Positions 56,948 to 64,000 of a stretch of DNA of 64,000 nucleotides are shown piece by piece. Origin of the DNA: Hyphomonas sp. (GTDB lineage Bacteria; Pseudomonadota; Alphaproteobacteria; Caulobacterales; Hyphomonadaceae). The DNA lies in NCBI GenBank assembly GCA_017792365.1, contig CP051229.1:1798001-1862000 (forward strand). The letters run 5' to 3'. The notes beneath the pieces were generated by a model. It was not told the origin of the DNA and ran no database searches. It worked only from the letters and a program-made list of their open reading frames with translations. Positions within the stretch are counted from its first letter, which is position 1. Each line of letters begins with the position of its first letter. The position numbers and the translations under genes are program-made.

Positions 56948-57445
56948 CTAAACCCCGAACGCCTTCGGGAAGACCAGCTTGCCCGACATCGGCGGGCCAT
57001 GCCGCATGCGCAGCGCCATGAAGGCCGGCTGGCCCGACCACGGGCTCTCGAACCCGTCCGCCGCCTCACTCGAAAAACCAAGCTTCGGATAATACTCCGG
57101 ATGCCCCAGCACGAACACGATCGGCACATTCGCGCGCTTGCACACATCCAGCCCATAGCGCGCCATCGTCAGGCCGATGCCTTCGCGCTGCACCCACGGA
57201 TCGACCGACATCGGGCCAAGCCCGATCGCGCCAAGGCGCCCGAGCACGCCAACGAGATAAAACGTCAGGTGCCCGACAATCCTGCCATCCAGTTCGGCGA
57301 CCACCTGCAGGTAGGACGCGCCCTCCTCCTCAAGCTTGTCGACAATCTGGGCCTCGTCTTCCTGCCCGAACGCGCGCGTGATCAGGTCGCGAATGTCCGC
57401 GCGGTCATCCGGCGTTGCTTCGCGCAGGTGTAGGTTATGCTTCAA
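56948..57445 (-). CDS. GNAT family N-acetyltransferase (YhbS-like)
   Basis: A 165-residue acetyltransferase. It begins at TTG 57445 (GGAGG 5 bases upstream), overlapping the fmt stop by four bases (TTGA). The acetyl-CoA site is in [20 protein letters not shown], and the C-terminal part [20 protein letters not shown] is typical of YhbS-like members, whose substrate is unknown. It is inserted between fmt and truA and translationally coupled to fmt, suggesting stable co-expression with the translation genes. Confidence 0.88.
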   Translation of the reverse strand: MKHNLHLREATPDDRADIRDLITRAFGQEDEAQIVDKLEEEGASYLQVVAELDGRIVGHLTFYLVGVLGRLGAIGLGPMSVDPWVQREGIGLTMARYGLDVCKRANVPIVFVLGHPEYYPKLGFSSEAADGFESPWSGQPAFMALRMRHGPPMSGKLVFPKAFGV

Positions 57446-58377
57446 TCCAGCCTCCGGCCCTTCTCGATCGGCGTACCGCGCAGAAACGCGTCGGCATCCA
57501 TTGCGCCCTTTCCCGCCCGCTGCAACCGCAACAGGCGCACGCTCCCCGCACCGCAACCAATCAACAATTCATCGTCAAGCGCGATGCCCGCCTCACCGTC
57601 TTCATGCGGCACGGCCAGCGCGCCCAGAACCTTGATGCGAACTGCCTCATCGCCGTCCTGCAGCTCAAACCACGCGCCCGGAAATGGCGACAGCCCCCGG
57701 ATATGCGCGCTGACCGCCTCGCAGTCCCGGCTCCAGTCGATGCGCGCCTCCTCGCTGGAAATCTTGTGGGCATAGGTGACGCCGTCATCGGCCTGCGGCG
57801 TGAACACGGCATCCCCCGCCTCGATCGTCTGCAGCGCCTCGACCATCAGCTCCGCACCCATGGCTGCAAGCCGGTCGTGAACATCAGCTGTCGTGTCTCT
57901 CGGAAAGATCGCCGTCTCGGCGCTCGCCATCACCGGGCCGGTGTCGAGCCCGGCCTCCATCTGCATGACCTGCACGCCGGTCTTCTCATCGCCAGCCATC
58001 ACCGCACGCTGTATCGGCGCAGCGCCCCGCCACCGCGGCAACAGGCTGCCATGCAGGTTCAGGCAACCATGGCGCGGCGCACCCAGCACGGCCTGCGGCA
58101 GCAACAGTCCGTAAGCCACCACAACGCCGATGTCGGCGCCCAGCGCCCGGAACGACGCTTTCTCTTCCTCGGGCTTGAGGCTAACCGGCGTCCGCACTTC
58201 GATCCCCAACTCCTCGGCCAGCTCATGCACCGCTGTCTTCCGCAGCGCCTTGCCGCGGCCCGCCCGGCGCGGCGGCTGCGTGTAGACGCAGACCACGTCA
58301 TGCCCGGCCTCGACGATCGCCTTCAGCGTCAGCGTCGAAAAGTCGGGGGAGCCCATGAAAACGATGCGCATGCTCAT
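57442..58377 (-). CDS. fmt: Methionyl-tRNA formyltransferase
   Basis: Formylates the initiator Met-tRNA using 10-formyltetrahydrofolate. 311 residues. N-terminal [20 protein letters not shown]. The folate/catalytic region [20 protein letters not shown] contains the Asn and His of the active site, and the catalytic Asp lies in [12 protein letters not shown]. The C-terminal OB-fold domain includes [23 protein letters not shown] 58377 or the second ATG at 58371 could start it. def, often a partner, is not in the window. Confidence 0.96.
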   Translation of the reverse strand: MSMRIVFMGSPDFSTLTLKAIVEAGHDVVCVYTQPPRRAGRGKALRKTAVHELAEELGIEVRTPVSLKPEEEKASFRALGADIGVVVAYGLLLPQAVLGAPRHGCLNLHGSLLPRWRGAAPIQRAVMAGDEKTGVQVMQMEAGLDTGPVMASAETAIFPRDTTADVHDRLAAMGAELMVEALQTIEAGDAVFTPQADDGVTYAHKISSEEARIDWSRDCEAVSAHIRGLSPFPGAWFELQDGDEAVRIKVLGALAVPHEDGEAGIALDDELLIGCGAGSVRLLRLQRAGKGAMDADAFLRGTPIEKGRRLD

Positions 58378-58514
58378 GGGGCGTTTCTAGAAGAAACCGG
58401 CGCAAGGTCGAGGACGAACGCGCAATTCCGGAACATTCCTGCCGGCAGCCAGCTTGCAGCCGCTGCCGCCCGCAACGGGCGACAAATCCCCATCAGCGTG
58501 CTAGTTTTATCGCC

Positions 58515-58790
58515 ATGGAATGGAAACCGTCCGAGATCCTGATCGTCGTGATCGCGCTCGCGATCCCCACCGGCCTGTTTGCAGCCCTTTTCATACCCGG
58601 AATCATGGGCGGGCTGTTCGGCTTCATCTTCGCGCCGGAAAACATGCAGATCGTCTTCACAGTGATGGCGATGATCGTCGCAGGCGTCCTGGGCTGGCGC
58701 GTCTACCGCCGCATTCGCCCCGCCAAGCCCTCCAAACCGGGCGAGGAAAATTCCATCGCCGGCCTGTTCCGCGACCCCAACAAGTCCTGA
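58515..58790 (+). CDS. Small two-helix membrane protein
   Basis: A 91-residue protein with two or three hydrophobic stretches (ILIVVIALAIPTGLFAALFI, GGLFGFIFAPENMQIVFTVM, AMIVAGVLGWRVY). A basic, soluble tail follows (RRIRPAKPSKPGEENSIAGL). No family is recognised. It stands alone between divergently transcribed fmt and convergently placed ybaB. The ribosome site is weak. Confidence 0.7.
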   Translation: MEWKPSEILIVVIALAIPTGLFAALFIPGIMGGLFGFIFAPENMQIVFTVMAMIVAGVLGWRVYRRIRPAKPSKPGEENSIAGLFRDPNKS

Positions 58791-58806
58791 ACCCAGCGTC
58801 TCGCCG

Positions 58807-59133
58807 CTAGAACGGCATCTTGAAGCCGGGCAGCATCCCGCCAAGCCCGCCCGTGGCTTCCTTCATCGCCTTCTCGACCTCTTCCTCCAGCTTGCGCCGG
58901 GCGTCGGCGTGCGCCGCCTTGATGAGGTCTTCGAGGATTTCGCCCTCACCCGGCGCCAACAGGCTCGGGTCGATCGACAGGCCGGCGAGCACGCCCTTGC
59001 CCTTCAGTTCCACCCGCACCATCCCGGCGCCCGACGTGCCTTCAGCCGAAATCTCTTCCATCCTGGCCTGCGCAGCGGCCAGCTTCTTCTGCATTTCCTG
59101 CGCCTGGCGCATGATGTCGGAAAGGTCTTTCAT
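58807..59133 (-). CDS. YbaB/EbfC family nucleoid-associated protein
   Basis: A 108-residue DNA-binding protein of the YbaB/EbfC family: KDLSDIMRQAQEMQKKLAAA, then the central strands MVRVELKGKGVLAGLSIDP and the C-terminal helix EDLIKAAHADARRKLEEEVE. It forms dimers with tweezers-like helices on DNA. Its start overlaps the end of dnaX by ATGA, the conserved dnaX-ybaB operon. recR, which normally follows, is missing from this site. Confidence 0.94.
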   Translation of the reverse strand: MKDLSDIMRQAQEMQKKLAAAQARMEEISAEGTSGAGMVRVELKGKGVLAGLSIDPSLLAPGEGEILEDLIKAAHADARRKLEEEVEKAMKEATGGLGGMLPGFKMPF

Positions 59134-60909
59134 CCGCTGTCTTCCTCTGGCTCGCCGTCGTCGGGATAGGCTTCGCGTGGTCCGAACTCAACACGAATGA
59201 CATTGTCCGGCCACTCTCCGTCAAGCTCCTCCAGCCCGTCTAGTTCATCGCTCTCGCCGCCGTCCACGCTGATCACGCGCGCCCCCGGAAACAGCCGCAA
59301 CGCCTCCTGCACGCGCGGGTGCGCCTTGGCCGCCTCAAGCTTCTCCTCACGCTTGCGCCGGCGCAGCTCGGCTGCCGTCTCGCGCACAGCCTCATCCGTC
59401 TGCTCGACCTGCCACTCGACGCCGCAGACACTCTCAAGCCACGCCTTGATCCGCCCCGAAAGACCAGCTGGCGCGCCCGCCGCCGCCGTGTACCGGAAAT
59501 GGCCAAAGCGGATTTCCGCCGGCCGCACAAACCGCTCAATCTCGTAGGTCAGGTCGATCTCGCGCCGCCGCTCAAGCTCGTCGAGCACCTCGCGCAAGGA
59601 ATCCAGTACGACGCCCGGGTGATCGTCGTCGTCTTCCCCGCCGGCTATGGCGGTGGCGCCAGCCGTCTCGCCTTCGCGCGACCGGGTCCGCGGCGCAGCC
59701 GGCGCGCCGCTCCCGCCCGACTTCATCTCCGCCAGCATCCGCGCCGCATCTTCCGGCGGCGGCAGGGCCGCAGCAGCAGCCAGCCGCAACACCACCACCT
59801 GCGCAGCCGAAGTCGGATCAGGCGACCGCCCGCAATCCTCGAACCCCTGCAGCAACAACCGCCACATCCGCGCCGCCTGCGCCGGCGACAGCTTCTCCGC
59901 CATCGCCTGCGTGCGGGTCATCCAGTCCTTCGGCCCGGCATAGCTGTAGGCATCCTTCAGCGCCTGCGCCCGCGACACCTCGACCATGACGTCCATCATG
60001 TCGCGGACCAGCACCGGCGCATCGGCGCCAGCTTCCAGCATCGCTTCGGCCTCGACCAGCGCATCCTTGTGCTGGCTGGCGATCGCCTTCTCCACCAGGT
60101 CCAGCACCCGTGTCCGGTCCGCCAGCCCCAGCATCTCGCGCACTGTGTCCGCGCCGACCTCGCCGCCTTCGCCGCGCACCAGCACCTGATCGAGGATGGA
60201 CAGCCCATCGCGCGCCGAGCCTTCCGCCGCCCGCGCAATCATCGCAATGGCGTCGTCGGCGACCTCGGCATTCTCCAGCTTGGCGATCGTCTTGAGGTGC
60301 GCGCTCAGCCCCTCGACGGTGAAGCGCTGCAGGTTGAAGCGCTGGCACCGCGACAACACCGTCACCGGCACCTTGCGCACCTCGGTCGTCGCGAAGATGA
60401 ACTTCACATGCGGCGGCGGCTCCTCAAGCGTCTTCAGCAGCGCGTTGAACGCCGCGTTCGACAGCATGTGAACCTCGTCGATGATGTAGACCTTGTAGCG
60501 CGCGCTCACCGGCGCATACCGCGACCCGTCCAGCAGGTCCCGCATGTCCGCAACGCCAGTATGTGAAGCCGCATCAAGCTCCATCACATCCGGATGCTGC
60601 GAGGCCATGATCGCAGCGCAATGCTCGCCCGGCGGATCAAGCGATCGACGGCCCGTCCTGCGCGTCCGACTTGTAGTTGAGCGCCCGCGCCAGAAGCCGA
60701 GCGGTCGTCGTCTTCCCGACGCCGCGAACCCCGGTCAGCATGAAGGCGTGCGCGATCCGGCCGGTCTTGAACGCGTTCGTGAGCGTCCGGACCATCGGCT
60801 CCTGACCGACAAGGTCCTCGAACGTCCGCGGCCGGTATTTGCGCGCCAGAACCTGATAGCCGCCGCCATCGGTTCCGCCGGTTTCGCTAGGGGGCTTCTT
60901 GCTCGCCAT
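59130..60909 (-). CDS. dnaX: DNA polymerase III subunit gamma/tau, frameshifted
   Basis: Clamp-loader ATPase of the replicative polymerase. The N-terminal part runs MASKKPPSETGG..., YQVLARKYRPRTFEDLVGQE and Walker A LTGVRGVGKTTTARLLARAL. The frame then hits a stop after GPSIA at about 60637, and the protein resumes in another frame (LDPPGEHCAAIMASQHPDVM). Walker B VYIIDEVHMLS, sensor 1 FIFATTEVRKVPVTVLSRCQ and the C-terminal tau region follow. A missing base pair or extra base at 60630-60640 explains it; dnaX is essential, so a sequence error is likely. The Zn-finger cysteines are mostly absent, as in many alphaproteobacteria. About 592 residues. Confidence 0.92.
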
Positions 60910-61047
60910 GCCTCGTTATGGACAGCGTGGAACAACCGGGCAACCCGCCCGCAGCCGCACGCGAAGACGCCACACAGAAAGACGCCTCACAGAAAGCTGG
61001 GCGTGCGCCGCCAAGGCGCTGTCTGGCGGTTCGATCTGCTATAAATC

Positions 61048-61146
61048 AGGTGCAGACTGGCGCGACCCGAACGGAAACTCGTTACGGCTGCTACCTTCCG
61101 GTCCTGACCGGGTTGGCGAGGCGCTCGTCCGCACCAGCCTGCCCGC
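61048..61146 (-). ncRNA. ffs: Signal recognition particle RNA, small bacterial type
   Basis: On the minus strand the universally conserved SRP domain IV apical sequence is present (GTCAGGACCGGAAGGTAGCA followed by GCCGTAACGA). The terminal stem GCAGGCTGG (61142-61134) pairs with CCAGTCTGC (61060-61052). The length of about 97-99 bases fits the alphaproteobacterial 4.5S type, and its place upstream of dnaX is common in this class. It binds Ffh to target membrane proteins. Ends are approximate. Confidence 0.95.
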
Positions 61147-61236
61147 CCTATATCGCGACCCATCCGCCGGATGGCAAGGCTCGCATTCAATCCCGCTTCT
61201 GCTAGTTTACGGCAGCGAAATCACCGGGGGCGGTGC

Positions 61237-62304
61237 ATGAAGTACGATATTTTCGTCTCCTATCGACGCTCCGACCGCGAGCTGGTGGCGCATGTCGTCC
61301 GCAAGCTCGAGGAACGGGGCGCATCGGTCTGGTACGACGCCGAAATCGAAGGCGGCGCCGACTGGCGCGAGATCATCGTCGATGCGCTGTCGAATTCCGA
61401 CATGCTCGTCATCTTCTTCTCCGAAGCCTGCAACCATTCCCGCCAGCTCAAGAAGGAGCTCGCGATCGCCGATGACATGGAAAAGCCCGTCATCCCGATC
61501 CTGATCGAGAACACCAAGCCCAAGGGCGCCTACCTCTACGAACTCGCCGATCGCAACTGGCTGCAGGCCTTTCCCGATCCGATGTCCCATACGAAAGAGG
61601 TCGTCGATCACCTCATCGCACTCGCCGAAAAATCGCCCGGCGGCTTGGAAGGCGGCGCCAGCCCGCCCCCCGAACCTCAGATCCAGAAATCCGCCCCCGC
61701 AGAGCCAGAGGCCCAGCCCGCTGCCGAAACCGCAAAGAGCGAGAACCTGTCAGGCGTGTTCGACGGCATGTTCAAGGCCTCTCCCGCCAAGCCGGGAACG
61801 CCGCGCGCGGAAGACTACATCGGCAAGAAGTCCATCCAGTCCAAGAAGGCGGCGCACCTCAACGACATCCTGCCCTTCAGGTGGATCGATCTGGTCTTCC
61901 TGTTGCCGATGGCCGCAGCCTTCATCTGGTTCGCGTTCGAAATCGAGATCGACGCCGGCGACACCGCTGCAAGCGAAGTGCTCGCCGTCGCGATATACCT
62001 GACGGCCATCGTCGGTCTGTATGGCGCCCTGGTCTTCCCGTTCCGCTATTACATGCGCCGCCGCACGCCCCTGCACGCCCTGACCCGCTACATCCTCTCC
62101 AGTCTCATCCTCTATGCGATCGTGATCGGCACCTTCGTAATCGGTTATGCGATGGGCCTGTTCCCCTATGACGAGCCCGGCGACATCGCGCTGATCTTCG
62201 GCCTGATGTGGATCGGCTTTATGGTCGTGGCCTTCGTCATATATGGGATCCTGGCGACACAGCGCGCCCTGCGCGTCTTCCGCTCGAACATCACCAAGGT
62301 CTGA
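61237..62304 (+). CDS. TIR domain protein with C-terminal membrane domain
   Basis: A 355-residue protein with an N-terminal TIR domain (residues about 1-140): box 1 YDIFVSYRRSDRELVAHVV, then GGADWREIIVDALSNSDMLV and FFSEACNHSRQLKKELAIAD. A Pro/Ala/Glu-rich linker (about 145-200) leads to four membrane helices (LVFLLPMAAAFIWFAFEIEI, VLAVAIYLTAIVGLYGALVF, SSLILYAIVIGTFVIGYAMG, GLMWIGFMVVAFVIYGILAT). Bacterial TIR domains can cleave NAD, often in phage defence or signalling; a Glu lies in the WRE segment where the catalytic residue is expected. No sensor gene is adjacent. Alternative: a TIR scaffold at the membrane. Confidence 0.88.
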   Translation: MKYDIFVSYRRSDRELVAHVVRKLEERGASVWYDAEIEGGADWREIIVDALSNSDMLVIFFSEACNHSRQLKKELAIADDMEKPVIPILIENTKPKGAYLYELADRNWLQAFPDPMSHTKEVVDHLIALAEKSPGGLEGGASPPPEPQIQKSAPAEPEAQPAAETAKSENLSGVFDGMFKASPAKPGTPRAEDYIGKKSIQSKKAAHLNDILPFRWIDLVFLLPMAAAFIWFAFEIEIDAGDTAASEVLAVAIYLTAIVGLYGALVFPFRYYMRRRTPLHALTRYILSSLILYAIVIGTFVIGYAMGLFPYDEPGDIALIFGLMWIGFMVVAFVIYGILATQRALRVFRSNITKV

Positions 62305-62329
62305 TCAAGGCCCAACTCACGAGGCTCAA

Positions 62330-63271
62330 GTGCCCAACACGGCGCCGTCATCGGCAATTCCGCTGGCAGACCACGCCATCGACCGCGCAGCCCACCTGCG
62401 CCGGGACGAGGCCTGGCTGGACCAGGCGATCATGGCCGACAACGTCCAGATCATGATCATGCACGAGGGCCTGCCGCTGGTGACTGGCGGCCAATTGAAC
62501 GGCCCCAGCGCGGTCGTCTGGCTTGGCCCGCAGGCCGTCAGCCTGTCGCCCAAGGCGCACCGCATCTTCCTCGGCCAGACTGAACGCGACGAACCGGTCT
62601 TCGCGCTCGAACTCCCCGCCAGCTTCAGCCTCGACAACTCGCCTATCGCCGGACTGGGCGTCTTCCCGGACCTGCGCATGGCGCTTTCCGGCATGAACCC
62701 GTTCGACGCAGGACTGGTCGCCACCGCACGCGCCATCTTCGAATGGCGTCGCCGTCACATCTATTGCGGGGCCTGCGGCGACAGGATGAAGAGCGCCGAA
62801 GCAGGCTGGAAACACGTCTGCACCGACTGCGGAACCGACAGCTTCCCGCGCATCGACCCGGTCGCCATCATGCTGGTGGTCAAGGACGACAAATGCCTCC
62901 TGGGCCGACAGGCGGCATGGCCTGCGGGCATGTGGTCGTGTCTCGCCGGCTTCGTCGAACCCGGCGAAAGCATCGAACAGGCCGCCGCCCGCGAAACGCT
63001 CGAAGAGGCGGGCATCCTCACCACGGGCCGCGCCGAATACCTCTTCTGCCAGCCCTGGCCGTTCCCATCCTCACTGATGATCGGCCTGATCGTCGAAGCC
63101 GCAACCGACGAGATCTCCGTCGATCCAGCCGAACTGGAAACCGCACGCTGGTTCAGCCGCGACGAACTGGCGGCGATCATGGCCGGCGAGCATCCCGAAG
63201 TTGTTCGCCCCCGCCCCATCGCCGTGGCCCACCACGTCATGCAGGCATGGCTCGACCGCACCGCAAAATGA
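62330..63271 (+). CDS. nudC: NADH pyrophosphatase / RNA-decapping NudC
   Basis: Nudix hydrolase of 313 residues that splits NAD(H) into NMN(H) and AMP and removes NAD caps from RNA. It begins at GTG 62330 (GAGG upstream). Zinc ribbon: YCGACGDRMKSAEAGWKHVC followed by TDCG. Nudix box: GFVEPGESIEQAAARETLEE followed by AGI. The NudC-specific motif is CQPWPFPSSLM. It lies 25 bases after the TIR gene on the same strand and may be co-transcribed. An NAD-processing enzyme next to a possible NAD-cleaving TIR protein is notable but may be chance. Confidence 0.95.
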   Translation: MPNTAPSSAIPLADHAIDRAAHLRRDEAWLDQAIMADNVQIMIMHEGLPLVTGGQLNGPSAVVWLGPQAVSLSPKAHRIFLGQTERDEPVFALELPASFSLDNSPIAGLGVFPDLRMALSGMNPFDAGLVATARAIFEWRRRHIYCGACGDRMKSAEAGWKHVCTDCGTDSFPRIDPVAIMLVVKDDKCLLGRQAAWPAGMWSCLAGFVEPGESIEQAAARETLEEAGILTTGRAEYLFCQPWPFPSSLMIGLIVEAATDEISVDPAELETARWFSRDELAAIMAGEHPEVVRPRPIAVAHHVMQAWLDRTAK

Positions 63272-63273
63272 AA

Positions 63274-63298
63274 CGCCCCCGCCGGATCGGCGGGGGCG
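63274..63298. terminator. Bidirectional terminator between nudC and the barrel gene
   Basis: CGCCCCCGCCG (63274-63284) pairs perfectly with CGGCGGGGGCG (63288-63298) around a 3-base loop. CTTT follows on the plus strand; on the minus strand the stem runs into TTTCATTTT. It serves the convergent genes on both sides. Confidence 0.85.
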
Positions 63299-63325
63299 CT
63301 TTGCAGTCCGATCGACAGGTTCAGA

Positions 63326-63805
63326 CTAGAACTTGCGAACGTAGGACAGCGAGTAGGCGTCAACTTCACCGCCATTGTCGAAGTCGTGGCGCGTGAAGTC
63401 AGCGCGCACGCCATCAACGGCCGTGAAGAAGAACTGACCGCCAACGCCATAGGCCCAGCCGTCTTCATCGCCACCCGGCGAGGTTTCCAGCTGTGAATAG
63501 CCAAGACGCGCGAACAGTTCGAACTGGTCGGTCACCGGCAGTTTGCCGAAACCGAACAGCCCGAGCTGGTTGTCCAGCTCAATGCCGCCGTCGTCATCAA
63601 CGCCGAAAGAGGCTTCGCCTTCGACCCCGAAGTGAGGACCGAAACCGACGCCAACCCGGCCCGTCAGAGCGCCCAGGTCGACATTGTTCGCGTCGAATTG
63701 GGTGTAGCCGCCGTTGACGTAGATGTTCGCTTCCTGCGCCTGCGCGGTCATCCCGAGCGAAGCCGCAGCCGCAATGGCCGAAACAGCGTAGATCGATGGT
63801 TTCAT
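63326..63805 (-). CDS. Small outer-membrane beta-barrel protein
   Basis: A 159-residue exported barrel: signal AVSAIAAAASLGMTAQAQEA, then about eight amphipathic strands (NIYVNGGYTQFDA, LTGRVGVGFGPHFGVEGEAS, QFELFARLGYSQLET, GWAYGVGGQFFFTAVDGVRA) ending in AYSLSYVRKF with terminal Phe. The pattern fits the Omp25/OmpX-like 'outer membrane protein beta-barrel' family. ATG 63805 has GGAG upstream. The AT-rich stretch at about 63920-63960 probably holds its promoter. Function is likely structural or adhesive. Confidence 0.85.
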   Translation of the reverse strand: MKPSIYAVSAIAAAASLGMTAQAQEANIYVNGGYTQFDANNVDLGALTGRVGVGFGPHFGVEGEASFGVDDDGGIELDNQLGLFGFGKLPVTDQFELFARLGYSQLETSPGGDEDGWAYGVGGQFFFTAVDGVRADFTRHDFDNGGEVDAYSLSYVRKF

Positions 63806-64000
63806 GGGAGTGCTCCAAAACCCCGGCCGGCCGCCGCGGGGATTCCTGGTCCCCGAAGTCATTTCCGTCCGGGCAAATTACCCGCCCAGCCGGGTCGATA
63901 TGGATGCAGTCGTGGGCTGCACAAAATTAAATCATCATAAGTCAAAAATTGAGCACGACTGCGTGGCGCCAAGAACACACGTAGATGAACGAAAATAAAT

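Noticed and set aside
60600-60660. Programmed frameshift in dnaX producing gamma and tau
   Set aside because: There is no A-rich slippery heptamer at the break. The break falls inside the ATPase domain, not after domain III, so it cannot make a working short form.

Overview
The window is high-GC (C-ending codons dominate) alphaproteobacterial chromosome. The PhyR-NepR-EcfG stress switch, a fused indolepyruvate ferredoxin oxidoreductase, DUF3333-type PstA, the small 4.5S-type SRP RNA beside dnaX, and a GTG-started rpmH overlapping rnpA all point there. The mixture resembles Caulobacterales/Hyphomonadaceae-type genomes, but this is inference from gene content and no species can be named. No CRISPR array, prophage, complete insertion sequence or replication origin was seen.

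Layout. 0-6.2 kb: start of an RND-pump adaptor gene facing a TetR gene, then a minus-strand phosphate operon (porin, pstS, pstC, pstA) behind a candidate Pho box. 6.4-16.5 kb: a valine-degradation cluster (mmsA, enoyl-CoA hydratase, acyl-CoA dehydrogenase, 3-hydroxyisobutyryl-CoA hydrolase, mmsB) interrupted by small AT-richer genes of unknown function. One interruption carries a truncated copy of the acyl-CoA dehydrogenase start. 16.6-23.6 kb: GMC oxidoreductase, TetR regulator, homocysteine S-methyltransferase and indolepyruvate oxidoreductase. 23.8-31 kb: a general-stress locus with phyR, nepR, ecfG, a HisKA_2 kinase and small envelope proteins, served by at least seven GGAAC-N16/17-CGTT-type promoters, six of them in three divergent pairs. 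31-36 kb: tRNA-Arg, P1 peptidase, gamma-glutamyltransferase, sensor kinase. 36-48 kb: rpmH-rnpA-yidC-engB, Rieske oxygenase, a secreted DJ-1 protein, a Met-rich outer-membrane/DUF2946 pair, an ABC-2 exporter, argB, a DUF1036 protein and dapD. 48-64 kb: an unusual OmpA-like protein, tamA-tamB, truA, fmt, ybaB-dnaX, SRP RNA, a TIR-membrane protein, nudC and a small outer-membrane barrel.

How genes work together. The phosphate operon couples outer-membrane entry to inner-membrane ABC uptake, though pstB and phoU are not next to it. The valine genes cover isobutyryl-CoA to propionyl-CoA. In the stress locus the kinase presumably phosphorylates PhyR, which binds NepR and frees EcfG. EcfG then reads the GGAAC/CGTT promoters here, including those of its own genes.

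Quality caveat. At least six otherwise intact conserved genes (pstS, homocysteine methyltransferase, indolepyruvate oxidoreductase, ggt, dnaX, and a small gene at 11.1 kb) are broken by one or two frameshifts. Because essential dnaX is among them, indel errors in the assembled sequence are more likely than real decay; these genes are annotated here across the breaks.
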